Source: Desulfuromonas sp. TF (GTDB lineage: Bacteria > Desulfobacterota > Desulfuromonadia > Desulfuromonadales > ATBO01). From it: a DNA stretch of 49,556 nt. The notes beneath the pieces were generated by a model, which saw only the letters and a program-made list of their open reading frames with translations, did no database searches and was not told where the DNA came from. A program made the translations under genes and the position numbers. Below, in pieces: positions 36,296 through 44,718 of the stretch; positions within the stretch are counted from its first letter, which is position 1; every line of letters starts with the position of its first letter. The DNA lies in NCBI RefSeq assembly GCF_000472285.1, contig NZ_KI421412.1:1-49556 (forward strand), in the 5' to 3' direction.

Positions 36296-36664
36296 TCAGT
36301 TTGTCATTTGCTTTCCCTCTGTGCTCATGACAAAAGATCTCAATTCGACGATCCTGTCGCCACGGAAGCGGTAGATGTCGCAATAGGAGTATGGCGCCGT
36401 TTTTCCATCCTTGTCCTTCATCGTCATGTCGCCGTGGGACGCAACCAGGTCACCCTCGGCGATTACGTTGTCGACGGTAAACTTTGGCGGCTCAAAGTCC
36501 ATTGATGCCAGCCATTGGCGAATATCATTCTTTCCGGTAACGGTCTTGTCGCCGACCATCGTCCACTTCACGTCGTCCGCGCAGAACGACAGAAATCCTT
36601 CCACGTCGTTTTGGGCAAAGGCGGCGTTTACCTTTTCCACGATTTCTTTGTTTCTGGCTGACAT
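36296..36664 (-). CDS. NTF2-like/SnoaL-type protein
   Basis: 122 residues. KVNAAFAQNDVEGFLSFCAD, DVKWTMVGDKTVTGKNDIRQ, VIAEGDLVASHGDMTMKDKD and YCDIYRFRGDRIVELRSFV fit the cone-shaped NTF2 fold of ketosteroid-isomerase/SnoaL proteins. Ligand unknown. AAGGAGAGGG precedes the ATG. It follows the DHFR-like gene by 29 bp. Confidence 0.88.
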   Translation of the reverse strand: MSARNKEIVEKVNAAFAQNDVEGFLSFCADDVKWTMVGDKTVTGKNDIRQWLASMDFEPPKFTVDNVIAEGDLVASHGDMTMKDKDGKTAPYSYCDIYRFRGDRIVELRSFVMSTEGKQMTN

Positions 36665-36693
36665 GTGACCCTCTCCTTTTTCAGGTAGATGCC

Positions 36694-37392
36694 TTAACCA
36701 GGCGTTTTCTCTTTTGGCTGATCAGTATCTTCCGCGGCAAGCCGCTTGCGGCGAGCAAGCTCGGCCTCAGTGGGGACCTCAAGCGCGAACGATCCGGTCT
36801 TGACTTCTCCTGAGCGGACGTACGTGGCAACGATGACTCCACTTGGTGAAAACGCGCTTTCAAGCAATTTGAATCCGACCGGAATCGTGCCTTCGGCGAA
36901 CAGGCGCTTGCCCCTGCCGAGAGTGATGGGAAATATTTTCAGCCGCAGCTCGTCGACCAGGTCATGATTCAGTAGTGTTTGAATGAGATTGCCGCTGCCA
37001 TGAACTTGTATTTCCGGCCCGTCCTGTTCCCTCAGTTTCTTAATTTCCGTCGCGACATCTCCCTTGATGAGCTTGGAATTGCTCCAGTCGAGCCTTGTCA
37101 GGGTCTTTGAAGCCACATATTTTTTCGCCTTGTTAAATCCGGCTGCAATGAGATTTTCATCGGTTTTCCTGTACGGCCAGTACGCCGCGAATATCTCATA
37201 CGTCTTTCTGCCGAGCAGTAAATCGAAGGGCTTGTTCATTTGCCCGTCCATCACTTTTCCAAGGAAGTCATCAAAGTAACCGGCAACCCACCCGCCGTGC
37301 TCGAACCCGCCAGTGGGATCTTCTTCAGGCCCGCCGGGAGCCTGCATCACTCCATCAAGGGTTATGAAAGACAGAACAACCAGTTTTCTCAT
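36694..37392 (-). CDS. Dihydrofolate reductase family protein (RibD C-terminal domain)
   Basis: 232 residues. MRKLVVLSFITLDGVMQAPG is the YyaP/YwjB-type DHFR-like start; LLLGRKTYEIFAAYWP and GSGNLIQTLLNHDLVDELRL complete the NADPH-binding fold. These are RibD-like reductases, not FolA; the substrate is unknown. The C-terminus after about 205 is a charged tail rich in Glu/Lys/Arg. GAGAGGAT precedes the ATG. Confidence 0.9.
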   Translation of the reverse strand: MRKLVVLSFITLDGVMQAPGGPEEDPTGGFEHGGWVAGYFDDFLGKVMDGQMNKPFDLLLGRKTYEIFAAYWPYRKTDENLIAAGFNKAKKYVASKTLTRLDWSNSKLIKGDVATEIKKLREQDGPEIQVHGSGNLIQTLLNHDLVDELRLKIFPITLGRGKRLFAEGTIPVGFKLLESAFSPSGVIVATYVRSGEVKTGSFALEVPTEAELARRKRLAAEDTDQPKEKTPG

Positions 37393-37433
37393 ACTATCCT
37401 CTCGCGTATGCCTGCTTGAGGGCTGCAATGTCC

Positions 37434-37883
37434 CTATAGCACCCTGACGTTGGAAGGCAACTGTTGAAAATCATCGGTCCTTGGCAGCGCTTTAACAGCT
37501 TCGAGAAGTCCCGCCGGCGCGGCGACAAGTTTCCTGGCCGACAGGTCGAGCCAACCTCCTGCACTGGTCACCCTGGCTGCAAGCTTACCGTCGGGACGGA
37601 AAAACTCGTTCCGAATGATCCATCGGCTTCCATCTTCGGCAAGCCCGGCGATGGAGAGAGTAATCTTGAGTTCGTCCAGAAGGTTGACTTCGCGGAAGTA
37701 CTCGATCTCGTCCTTTTGGATGACCGGCCCTAGCCGCAGTCGAGAGAACTCGCTCATTGGAAAACCATGTTCCGAGAAAAATATCATGCGTACATCGCCG
37801 GACTTGTCCAGATAGGCCGTGTTCCTCATATGTGCGTTGAAGTCCATGTCGCCCCAGCCCGCCATCAGTTTTTTCTCGTACAT
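37434..37883 (-). CDS. Acyl-CoA thioesterase, hot-dog fold (4HBT family)
   Basis: 149 residues. GWGDMDFNAHMRNTAYLDKS carries the D-x-N-x-H pattern of 4-hydroxybenzoyl-CoA-type thioesterases; the later part (VIQKDEIEYFREVNLLDELK, RWIIRNEFFRPDGKLAARVT) is the second half of the hot-dog fold. AGGAG lies 7 nt before the ATG at 37883. Hydrolyses an acyl-CoA in the cytosol, substrate unknown. Confidence 0.88.
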   Translation of the reverse strand: MYEKKLMAGWGDMDFNAHMRNTAYLDKSGDVRMIFFSEHGFPMSEFSRLRLGPVIQKDEIEYFREVNLLDELKITLSIAGLAEDGSRWIIRNEFFRPDGKLAARVTSAGGWLDLSARKLVAAPAGLLEAVKALPRTDDFQQLPSNVRVL

Positions 37884-38105
37884 CTCATTGCTCCTGAGAC
37901 GCCTTCCGCGCCTTCGATCCAAACCCGAATCAGGGTAAAAAACCACGCACGACTCTCATTATTGACATGACGTTTCTCCTTTAGCTTCTCGCGGAAAGTC
38001 AACCGCCCCCGAGCGAACTGGTCGGAAAGCCTCCAGAGCTGTGATTTTTCGCGCACACCTTCCGAAAACTTTGCCCCCGGCCTGTTGAGGTCCTCCCGGC
38101 GGGCT

Positions 38106-38732
38106 TTACGGATTTCTGGTGAAGTAGCTCGTCATGAGGTTCCGGTAGTTTGGAATGTGGTTTGAAAAAAGCGTGCCCAGACCCTCGATGTCGTTGCGCC
38201 AGTCCCGGTGCAGTTCACACGCCATGGCGAACCAGTTCATCAATTGCACGCCCGCGGCCTGCATCCGCAACCAGGCACTGTGACGGGTGACCTCGTTAAA
38301 GGTTCCGGAGGCATCGGTAATCACGTAAACCTCGTATCCTTCCTCAATCGCGGAAAGTGCCGGGAAGGCCACGCAGACTTCCGTCACCACACCGGCGATG
38401 ATGAGCTGCTTGCGTCCGGTCTGCTTGATCGCCCTGACGAAATCCTCGTTATCCCAGGCATTGATGTTCCCGGGCCTCGCAATGTAAGGCGAGTTCGGGA
38501 ACATCTCCTTCAATTCCGGCACCAGTGGTCCGTTAGGGCCGTTCTCGAAGCTGGTGGTCAGAATCGTGGGCAGCTCGAAGTACTTGCCGCAGGCAGCCAG
38601 GGCCAGGACGTTGTTCTTGAACTCGCCAGGAGAAAAGTCCTGAACCAGCGAAATCAAGCCTGCCTGATGGTCCACCAGCAACAAGGCGGCATCGTCTTTA
38701 GAAAGCCGGATGTACGTGAACGATTTACTCAT
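38106..38732 (-). CDS. Isochorismatase-like hydrolase (YcaC family)
   Basis: 208 residues. ALLLVDHQAGLISLVQDF (catalytic Asp), then GVVTEVCVAFPALSAIEEGY (catalytic Cys) and TDASGTFNEVTRHSAWLRMQ match YcaC-type cysteine hydrolases; they fall in the isochorismatase fold but usually do not act on isochorismate. AGGAGGAG precedes the ATG at 38732. A GEMM-like riboswitch lies about 130 nt upstream in the same orientation, so it is probably in this gene's leader. Confidence 0.9.
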   Translation of the reverse strand: MSKSFTYIRLSKDDAALLLVDHQAGLISLVQDFSPGEFKNNVLALAACGKYFELPTILTTSFENGPNGPLVPELKEMFPNSPYIARPGNINAWDNEDFVRAIKQTGRKQLIIAGVVTEVCVAFPALSAIEEGYEVYVITDASGTFNEVTRHSAWLRMQAAGVQLMNWFAMACELHRDWRNDIEGLGTLFSNHIPNYRNLMTSYFTRNP

Positions 38733-38860
38733 GATGACTCCTCCTACGGTTGATCGATGGGTGGAAGATCTCCAGGCCTTCGATCTTCGCGGCCTGCAGC
38801 GGGTGTATCGTCCGGAAAATTCCCAAAAACAATGACCGAACCACCTCTCAGGATATCCAT

Positions 38861-38942
38861 CCTTCGGCAGCTCGGCCATCTTCTCGCCTCGGAGACCCGT
38901 GGCTTTCCGTCCCTGCCTCTCGGCAGGTTTGGCGTTGTCGGG
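38861..38942 (-). ncRNA. GEMM-I-like cyclic-dinucleotide riboswitch (diverged)
   Basis: On the minus strand the sequence has CAAACC, a hairpin CCTGCC-GAGA-GGCAGG with a GNRA loop, GGGACGGAAAGCCACGGGTC, a variable arm, then GATGGCCGAGCTGCCG. This is the order of the c-di-GMP-I/cGAMP (GEMM) aptamer. Two differences from the usual pattern are GACGGAAAGCC instead of GACGCAAAGCC, and a C instead of the usual G/A just before CAAACC. Ligand specificity is thus open. It sits in the leader of the YcaC-like gene, with further hairpins (CAGGCC...GGCCTG near 38776-38800) but no T-run before that gene. Confidence 0.7.
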
Positions 38943-39171
38943 ATCAGCCATCTCTTGCGAATTCACTGTATCCCGCTTTTCCAACCCGTCAAGTCATCCC
39001 CTGTTCATCGGGTCGGAAGGTGTCAGACTGATCCTGAGTCGGCCTGCGTGAACCTTGCGAAGGGTGGTGTCCGCATTTGGAATAATCCATTGCAGTTACA
39101 GTCCAGGTGGTACTTCAGCCGTGCCCTTATATACTTAAGAAGCGTACTCATCTTCGACCGGGTGAATTCTC

Positions 39172-40350
39172 ATGCTGAACAGAGCGCAGGCCATCGCCGC
39201 GGACATCATCCGCATCCGTCGGGAGATCCACCGTCACCCCGAACTCGGATATCGGGAAGAGCTCACCTCTGCCTTGATCGCCGGCGAACTGGCGGCGCTC
39301 GGCATCCCCTGCCGACGGGGAGTCGCCCGCACCGGCGTGGTGGCGGAGATCGGGCAGGGCGACGGCCCGACGGTCGCTCTGAGGGCCGACATGGACGCCC
39401 TGCCTATCACCGAGGAGACCGGCCTCCCCTTCGCCTCGGAGCATCCGGGGCTCATGCACGCCTGCGGTCATGACGCGCATGTGGCCATGCTGCTCGGCGC
39501 GGCGCGGCTGCTGAAGGGGGCATCCTTCACGGGCCGGGTGCGCCTCCTCTTCCAACCCTCGGAAGAGGACAACAAAGGGGACGCGGAGGGCTTCTCCGGT
39601 GCGAAGAGGATGTTGATGGAAGGGGCTCTGGAGGGGGTCGATGCGGTGCTGGGGCTGCATCAGGCGCCGATGCTCCCCACCGGAATCATCAGCCTGCGCG
39701 ATGGGCCGGTGCTGGCCGCCGCCGACCGCCTCAGCTTCGTGGTGCACGGCCGCTCGGCCCATGCCGGGGTCAATCCCGAGGCCGGAATCGACGCCGTGGT
39801 CATCGCCGCCGAACTGGTGACCCTGCTGCAGACGGTGGTCTCACGCAACGTGGGTCCCAACGACCAGGCCGTCGTCAGCATCGGCACCATCGCAGGGGGA
39901 TCTAACTACAACGTGGTCGCCGACCGGGTCGTCCTCTCCGGCACCACCCGCGCCCTCAATGACGAGACTTACGACAGGAATATCGGCCGCATCGAGAGCA
40001 TCTGCCGCAACCTGGCCCGGATGCATGATACCGCCATCGACTTCAAGGTGGAGCACGCCGTGCCCGTCACCCGCAACGACCCCCGAGTCACCGCGGTCGC
40101 CAGAGAGGCGGCGGCGAAGATATTCCCTACGCCGGGGATCGTCGCCGTGCCGCCGATGCTGGGCGGCGAGGATTTCGCCTATATCGCCGCACGGATCCCG
40201 TCCTGCTTCGCCCTGCTCGGCACGAAAGATCCGCAGCAGGATGCGACCTCCCTGCACCATCCCCGGATGCTTCTGGATGAAGCCGCCCTCCCTTTTGGTG
40301 CGGCGTTCCTTGCCCAGGCGGCAGTGGACGTGCTGGCGAGTTTTCCGTAA
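39172..40350 (+). CDS. M20-family amidohydrolase (IAA-amino-acid hydrolase / hippurate hydrolase type)
   Basis: 392 residues. REIHRHPELGYRE, ALRADMDALPI, MHACGHDAHVAMLLGAARLL and FQPSEED give the metal-binding Cys/His/Asp/Glu set; dimerisation domain with HGRSAHAGVNPEAGIDAV and GGSNYNVVADRVVLSGTTR; late MLGGEDFAYIA. Hydrolyses an N-acyl amino acid in the cytosol. The start has no strong ribosome site. It ends 6 bp before the convergent MFS gene. Confidence 0.93.
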   Translation: MLNRAQAIAADIIRIRREIHRHPELGYREELTSALIAGELAALGIPCRRGVARTGVVAEIGQGDGPTVALRADMDALPITEETGLPFASEHPGLMHACGHDAHVAMLLGAARLLKGASFTGRVRLLFQPSEEDNKGDAEGFSGAKRMLMEGALEGVDAVLGLHQAPMLPTGIISLRDGPVLAAADRLSFVVHGRSAHAGVNPEAGIDAVVIAAELVTLLQTVVSRNVGPNDQAVVSIGTIAGGSNYNVVADRVVLSGTTRALNDETYDRNIGRIESICRNLARMHDTAIDFKVEHAVPVTRNDPRVTAVAREAAAKIFPTPGIVAVPPMLGGEDFAYIAARIPSCFALLGTKDPQQDATSLHHPRMLLDEAALPFGAAFLAQAAVDVLASFP

Positions 40351-40356
40351 CCCGCC

Positions 40357-41592
40357 TTATTCACATTCCGCCTGCCCCGCAATGGGTGTCGCCGGCGCTG
40401 CCTCCCGGGTCAGGGCCATAAGGCGCATCCCTGCAATTCCCGCCAGGCCTATCAAAAGCAGGATCAACAGCACGACTCCGTTCCATCCCCACAGACCGTA
40501 GAAAAAACCGCCGCCGGTTCCGGAGACGCTCGACCCGAGGTAATAGGAAAACAGGTAAAGGGAAGACGCCTGGGCCCGGTAATGGGTGGCCAGGAAGCCG
40601 ACCCAGGCCGAGGCTACCGAGTGGGCGCCGAAGAATCCGATGGTGAAAATCACGATGCCGATCACGACGGCGGGCAAACCGGAAAACATGGTTAGAATGA
40701 GCCCTGACGCCATGATCGAAAAGGAGGCGAAGAGGATCGTGCTTCGGCCGAACCGGTTGACCAGGGAACCCATGAAACTCGAACCGAAGGCGCCGAACGC
40801 ATAGGCGAGGAAGATGGAGGCCACCTGGGTCTGGCTCAGACCGAATCCCGGGCCCAGGAGGCGGAAGGTGACATAGTTATAGAGGGTGACGAATCCTCCC
40901 ATGCAGGTGAAGGCTACCAGGAAGAGACAAAACAATCCGGGGTTTCGCAGGTGACTCAGAAGTGACGTCGTGAGCTGCCCCGGGTTGAAGGAGCGGCGCT
41001 CGAAATTGCGCGAGGGCGGCAGCAGGAGCAGAAAGAGCAGCCCCAAGGCCAGGCTGATCATCCCGATGACCCCGACGGCCGGCCGCCAGGGCATGAAGTC
41101 GGCCAGCCAGGCGGTAAGGATGCGCCCCGTCATGCCGCCGAAGGCGTTCCCGGCGATATAGAGACCCATGGCGCTTCCGACCGCCCGAGGTTCCATCTCT
41201 TCGCTCAGGTAGGCCATGGCTACCGCCGGAACGCCGGCCAGAACGATCCCCTGTACCAGACGCAGGGCGAGGAGAGTCGACAGGGACTCGCCGTAGGCGG
41301 TGGCGAAGGTCAGCAGAGAGGTCAGGATGACCGCCAGTCCCATCAGAGGCCGCCGCCCCAGGGCGTCGGAGAGAGTTCCGGAGAGCGGCAGCGTACAAGC
41401 CAGGGCGAAGGTGGCAAAGGAAAGGGAAAGGCTGGCTACAGTCGGGGTAATCCCGAATTCACTGACCAGATTCGGAAAGAGGGGCTGAAAATCATAGAGG
41501 GTGGAAAAGGTAACGAATCCGGCAATGAAAAGAGCGAAGTTGGCCCTCCTGTACTCCCTGGTTCCCCGGAAAATAAGTTTTGCATTCCCCAT
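40357..41592 (-). CDS. MFS transporter (YnfM-like efflux)
   Basis: 411 residues from the ATG at 41592 (AGAGG upstream; an in-frame TTG at 41598 is less likely). About 12 transmembrane helices. FATFALACTLPLSGTLSDAL GRRP (antiporter-type loop, written here with a gap) and MGGFVTLYNYVTFRLLG resemble YnfM/arabinose-efflux-type exporters. Divergent from a LysR gene 115 bp away, which probably controls it. Substrate unknown. Confidence 0.92.
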   Translation of the reverse strand: MGNAKLIFRGTREYRRANFALFIAGFVTFSTLYDFQPLFPNLVSEFGITPTVASLSLSFATFALACTLPLSGTLSDALGRRPLMGLAVILTSLLTFATAYGESLSTLLALRLVQGIVLAGVPAVAMAYLSEEMEPRAVGSAMGLYIAGNAFGGMTGRILTAWLADFMPWRPAVGVIGMISLALGLLFLLLLPPSRNFERRSFNPGQLTTSLLSHLRNPGLFCLFLVAFTCMGGFVTLYNYVTFRLLGPGFGLSQTQVASIFLAYAFGAFGSSFMGSLVNRFGRSTILFASFSIMASGLILTMFSGLPAVVIGIVIFTIGFFGAHSVASAWVGFLATHYRAQASSLYLFSYYLGSSVSGTGGGFFYGLWGWNGVVLLILLLIGLAGIAGMRLMALTREAAPATPIAGQAECE

Positions 41593-41656
41593 GCTCAACC
41601 TCTTTTTTCACCTTTCAATACTATCCATCAAAAGCTTACTTCCAGGCTATGCATAA

Positions 41657-41682
41657 GTAAAATATATTGTTATTATTTTTAC
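41657..41682. promoter_or_regulatory. Candidate LysR operator in the MFS/LysR divergent region
   Basis: GTAAAA and TTTTAC form a perfect inverted repeat across a 14-bp AT-rich centre, inside the 115-bp region between the divergent genes. Location and AT-rich dyad fit LysR-type control of both genes. Confidence 0.45.
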
Positions 41683-41707
41683 GATATAAATTTTTTATGG
41701 ATATCTG

Positions 41708-42595
41708 ATGGACTTGCGCCAACTCCGTGTTTTCGTCGAGGTCGCCCGCCAGGGAAGCTTTACCCGGGCCGCTGAATACCTGCGCGTTGCCCAGCCGGCG
41801 GTCAGCATCTCGATCCGCAAACTCGAGGAGGAACTCGATCTCATCCTCCTGAACCGCCAGGAAAAACGCGTGAGCCTCACCGCCGAAGGAGAAGCCCTGC
41901 TGATCCATGCCAGGGGAATCCTCGAGAATTTCAGGGCGGCCGAGGCGGAGATGGCTGAATTGCGGGGGCTGGGCGGCGGTGAGGTGCGGGTCGGAATTCC
42001 TCCGATGATGAGTTCATACTGTTTCCCGCTGATCATCAGGGATTTCCGAGTGCGCTATCCGAACCTGAAACTGTCCGTCAATGGCGAGGGAGCCGCAATC
42101 ATCCAGAGGATGATCTCCAAGGGAGAGATCGATATGGGCGTAATCGCCGGACACAAGATTCCGGAGGGCCTTGAGTATCAGCACTTCCTGCGCGAGGAGA
42201 TCGTCGCCTGCGTGCCGGCAAACCATCCTCTGGCCGGACACGATGCGATCGCCTTTTCAGACTTTCTGCAGGAGCCCCAGATTGTTTTCAAAAAGGGATA
42301 TTATATGCGGGAGCTGATGGACGAGCTGGCGGAGAAGATCGACCTGAAACCGAAGGTCGTCTTCGAAACAAACCTCTTCTCCCTGGTGCGGTCGCTGGTG
42401 AAAGAGCGGCTGGGAATCTCGACTTTTCTGCGTATGGTCGTCAGCGGAGATCCTGAATTGGCGGCCGTTTCCTTTAATCCGCCGCTTCACCTGGACCTTG
42501 TGATCGCCTGGAAAGCGAACAGGCACCTTTCACGGGCCAACCGTGCGTTCATCGATTTTCTGCACGAAAACACCAGAGGTCGGGAGAGTATTTGA
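41708..42595 (+). CDS. LysR-family transcriptional regulator
   Basis: 295 residues. N-terminal winged helix-turn-helix: MDLRQLRVFVEVARQGSFTR, AAEYLRVAQPAVSISIRKLE (residues 1-58), then a linker helix and a periplasmic-binding-like effector domain (GEVRVGIPPMMSSYCFPLII, HPLAGHDAIAFSDFL, VKERLGISTFLR). CynR/CbL-like group by motif; effector unknown. Probably regulates the divergent MFS exporter. Confidence 0.94.
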   Translation: MDLRQLRVFVEVARQGSFTRAAEYLRVAQPAVSISIRKLEEELDLILLNRQEKRVSLTAEGEALLIHARGILENFRAAEAEMAELRGLGGGEVRVGIPPMMSSYCFPLIIRDFRVRYPNLKLSVNGEGAAIIQRMISKGEIDMGVIAGHKIPEGLEYQHFLREEIVACVPANHPLAGHDAIAFSDFLQEPQIVFKKGYYMRELMDELAEKIDLKPKVVFETNLFSLVRSLVKERLGISTFLRMVVSGDPELAAVSFNPPLHLDLVIAWKANRHLSRANRAFIDFLHENTRGRESI

Positions 42596-42610
42596 TGCCC
42601 GTCCGAATTC

Positions 42611-42626
42611 AAAGAGAGTGCTCTTT
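42611..42626 (+). terminator. Weak hairpin after the LysR gene
   Basis: AAAGAG and CTCTTT flank an AGTG loop, followed by CTCGTTTC. The short stem and poor T-run make it a doubtful terminator. Confidence 0.3.
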
Positions 42627-42766
42627 CTCGTTTCACTCCTAGATCTTTAAACGGCCACATTCAACCCGATATTGACGTTTTTCGGGGCAGAACCTGCGTT
42701 CCGCCTGCCCGTTTCCGGGAAATCGGTGGAATTTGTGTTAATTTTAAAGAAAAGACCGGGCGAATA

Positions 42767-43933
42767 ATGGAGAACACCAGCAGCGATATCCATTCGGAAA
42801 AAGAAGATGATCCCCCGCGTCTGGAGATGAGCCGGGAGGGGGAGACCTTGTGGCTGCGCATCGCCGGAACTTGGCGCAGGGATTTTCGCCTGCCGCCGGC
42901 GGAAGCGGTAGAAACGCAACTCCGTGGCGCCCCCGAAGTGCGTCGTCTCGCCTACGACTCGGGAGATATGGGAGAATGGGACAGTCTTTTGCTGACTTTT
43001 CTGCTGCAGGTTGACGCCCGGTGCGCCGAACGAGGGATATCGGTGGACGCGGCCGGTCTGGCCGAAGGGGTGCGAAGGCTCCTTGCCCTGGCAGAGGCCG
43101 TACCGGAGAAAAAGGAGATGCGCCGGGGCGCGAGGCGCCCTTCCTATCTGATCCGGCTCGGCGAGAGGACCATGGCCCTTGGCAGTTCCACCGCCGGCAC
43201 CCTGGCATTCATGGGAGAGACCTTCCTGAGCGTGACTCGCCTTGTAGCCGGCAAGGGGCGGTTCCGCGGCTCCGACCTGCTTCTCTACATCCAGGAGAGC
43301 GGCGCCGGAGCCCTGCCGATCATCACCCTGACCAGCCTTCTGGTCGGGCTGATACTGGCCTTCATGGGGGCGGTTCAGCTGCGGGTATTCGGGGCCGAAA
43401 TCTACATCGCCAACCTGGTGGGCCTGGGGATGGCCCGGGACATGGGGCCGATGATGACAGCCATCATCATGGCCGGCCGCACCGGGGCGGCCTACGCCGC
43501 GCAGCTGGGCGCCATGCAGGGCAACGACGAAATCGACGCCTTCCGCACCCTGGGCATCTCGCCCGTGGACTACCTGGTGCTGCCGCGGCTCATTGCCCTG
43601 ACCCTCATGGTACCGCTTCTGACCGTCTATGCGGACGTGATGGGGATCCTGGGGGGCGGACTGGTCGGGGTGGCCATCTTCGATATCACTCCCATCCAGT
43701 ACCTGGTGCAGACGCGGGAGTCGGTGGCGCTGACGCATTTCTGGGTGGGTCTGACCAAGAGCGCGGTCTATGGCGGGATCGTGGCATTTTCCGGCTGCCT
43801 GCGGGGGATGCTCTGCGGCCGCAGCGCCGCCGATGTCGGCACGGCGACGACATCGGCGGTAGTCACGGCCATCGTCTGGATCATCATCGCCTGCGCCATT
43901 CTCACCGTCATATTCCATGTACTCGGCCTCTGA
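42767..43933 (+). CDS. MlaE-family lipid ABC transporter permease with N-terminal STAS-like domain
   Basis: 388 residues. Residues about 15-115 are soluble and STAS-like (LEMSREGETLWLRIAGTW, VRRLAYDSGDMGEWDSLLL, AAGLAEGVRRLLAL). From about 140 the MlaE fold follows with GSSTAGTLAFMGETF, AGALPIITLTSLLVGLILAF, MARDMGPMMTAIIMAGRTGA (family signature) and YAAQLGAMQGNDEIDAFRTL. It is the inner-membrane core of an MCE phospholipid transporter. The ATPase gene starts 11 bp later. Confidence 0.93.
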   Translation: MENTSSDIHSEKEDDPPRLEMSREGETLWLRIAGTWRRDFRLPPAEAVETQLRGAPEVRRLAYDSGDMGEWDSLLLTFLLQVDARCAERGISVDAAGLAEGVRRLLALAEAVPEKKEMRRGARRPSYLIRLGERTMALGSSTAGTLAFMGETFLSVTRLVAGKGRFRGSDLLLYIQESGAGALPIITLTSLLVGLILAFMGAVQLRVFGAEIYIANLVGLGMARDMGPMMTAIIMAGRTGAAYAAQLGAMQGNDEIDAFRTLGISPVDYLVLPRLIALTLMVPLLTVYADVMGILGGGLVGVAIFDITPIQYLVQTRESVALTHFWVGLTKSAVYGGIVAFSGCLRGMLCGRSAADVGTATTSAVVTAIVWIIIACAILTVIFHVLGL

Positions 43934-43944
43934 AGGGACGCCGC

Positions 43945-44718
43945 ATGACCACAGAGAAATTCCTTGCCGAACCTCCCATCACCGTTCGAGAGCTGACCAT
44001 GGCCTACGGGGATACCGTCATCCAGCGCGATCTCGACTTCACGGTCAATCGCGGGGACATCTTCATCATCATGGGCGCCAGCGGCAGCGGAAAAAGCACC
44101 CTGTTGCGCCACATGATAGGGCTTAATGCCCCCGTTCACGGGCAGGTCCTCTTCCATGGAACCGATTTCTGGGCGGCGGATGAAGGGGAACGCAACCGCA
44201 TTCGCCGTTCGTGCGGTGTTCTCTATCAGAGCGGCGCGCTCTGGAGTTCCATGACACTGGCCGAGAACGTGGCCTTTCCCCTGCAGGAGCATACGAATCT
44301 TGCGCCGCCCCGGATCCGCGAAATCGTCGCCCTCAAACTGGCCCTTGTGGGGCTCTCCGGCTTCGAGGGTTACTATCCGGCCGAGCTCAGCGGAGGCATG
44401 CAGAAGCGGGCCGGTCTGGCGCGGGCCATGGCTCTCGATCCCGAGATCCTCTTCTTCGACGAGCCCTCCTCCGGTCTGGACCCGGTAAGCGCCCAACTGC
44501 TGGACGAGCTAATCCTGGAGCTGCGCAACAGCCTTTCCGCCACCGTTGTAGTGGTCACCCACGAACTGGCCAGCATCTTCGCCATCGGCACCAATTCAAT
44601 CTTCCTCGATGCCGAGTCCCACACCATGATCGCCCGGGGAGCGCCGAAAGAGCTGCTGAGTTCGTCGGACGACCCCCGGGTGCGCCGTTTTCTGACTCGC
44701 GGCCGGGAGGCGGCATGA
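43945..44718 (+). CDS. MlaF-like ABC transporter ATPase
   Basis: 257 residues. Walker A GASGSGKST, the signature ELSGGMQKRAGLARAMALDP (SGGMQKR is typical of MlaF), Walker B EILFFDEPSSGLDP and switch histidine VVTHEL. Energises the MlaE permease. Its stop overlaps the next start (ATGA). Confidence 0.95.
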   Translation: MTTEKFLAEPPITVRELTMAYGDTVIQRDLDFTVNRGDIFIIMGASGSGKSTLLRHMIGLNAPVHGQVLFHGTDFWAADEGERNRIRRSCGVLYQSGALWSSMTLAENVAFPLQEHTNLAPPRIREIVALKLALVGLSGFEGYYPAELSGGMQKRAGLARAMALDPEILFFDEPSSGLDPVSAQLLDELILELRNSLSATVVVVTHELASIFAIGTNSIFLDAESHTMIARGAPKELLSSSDDPRVRRFLTRGREAA

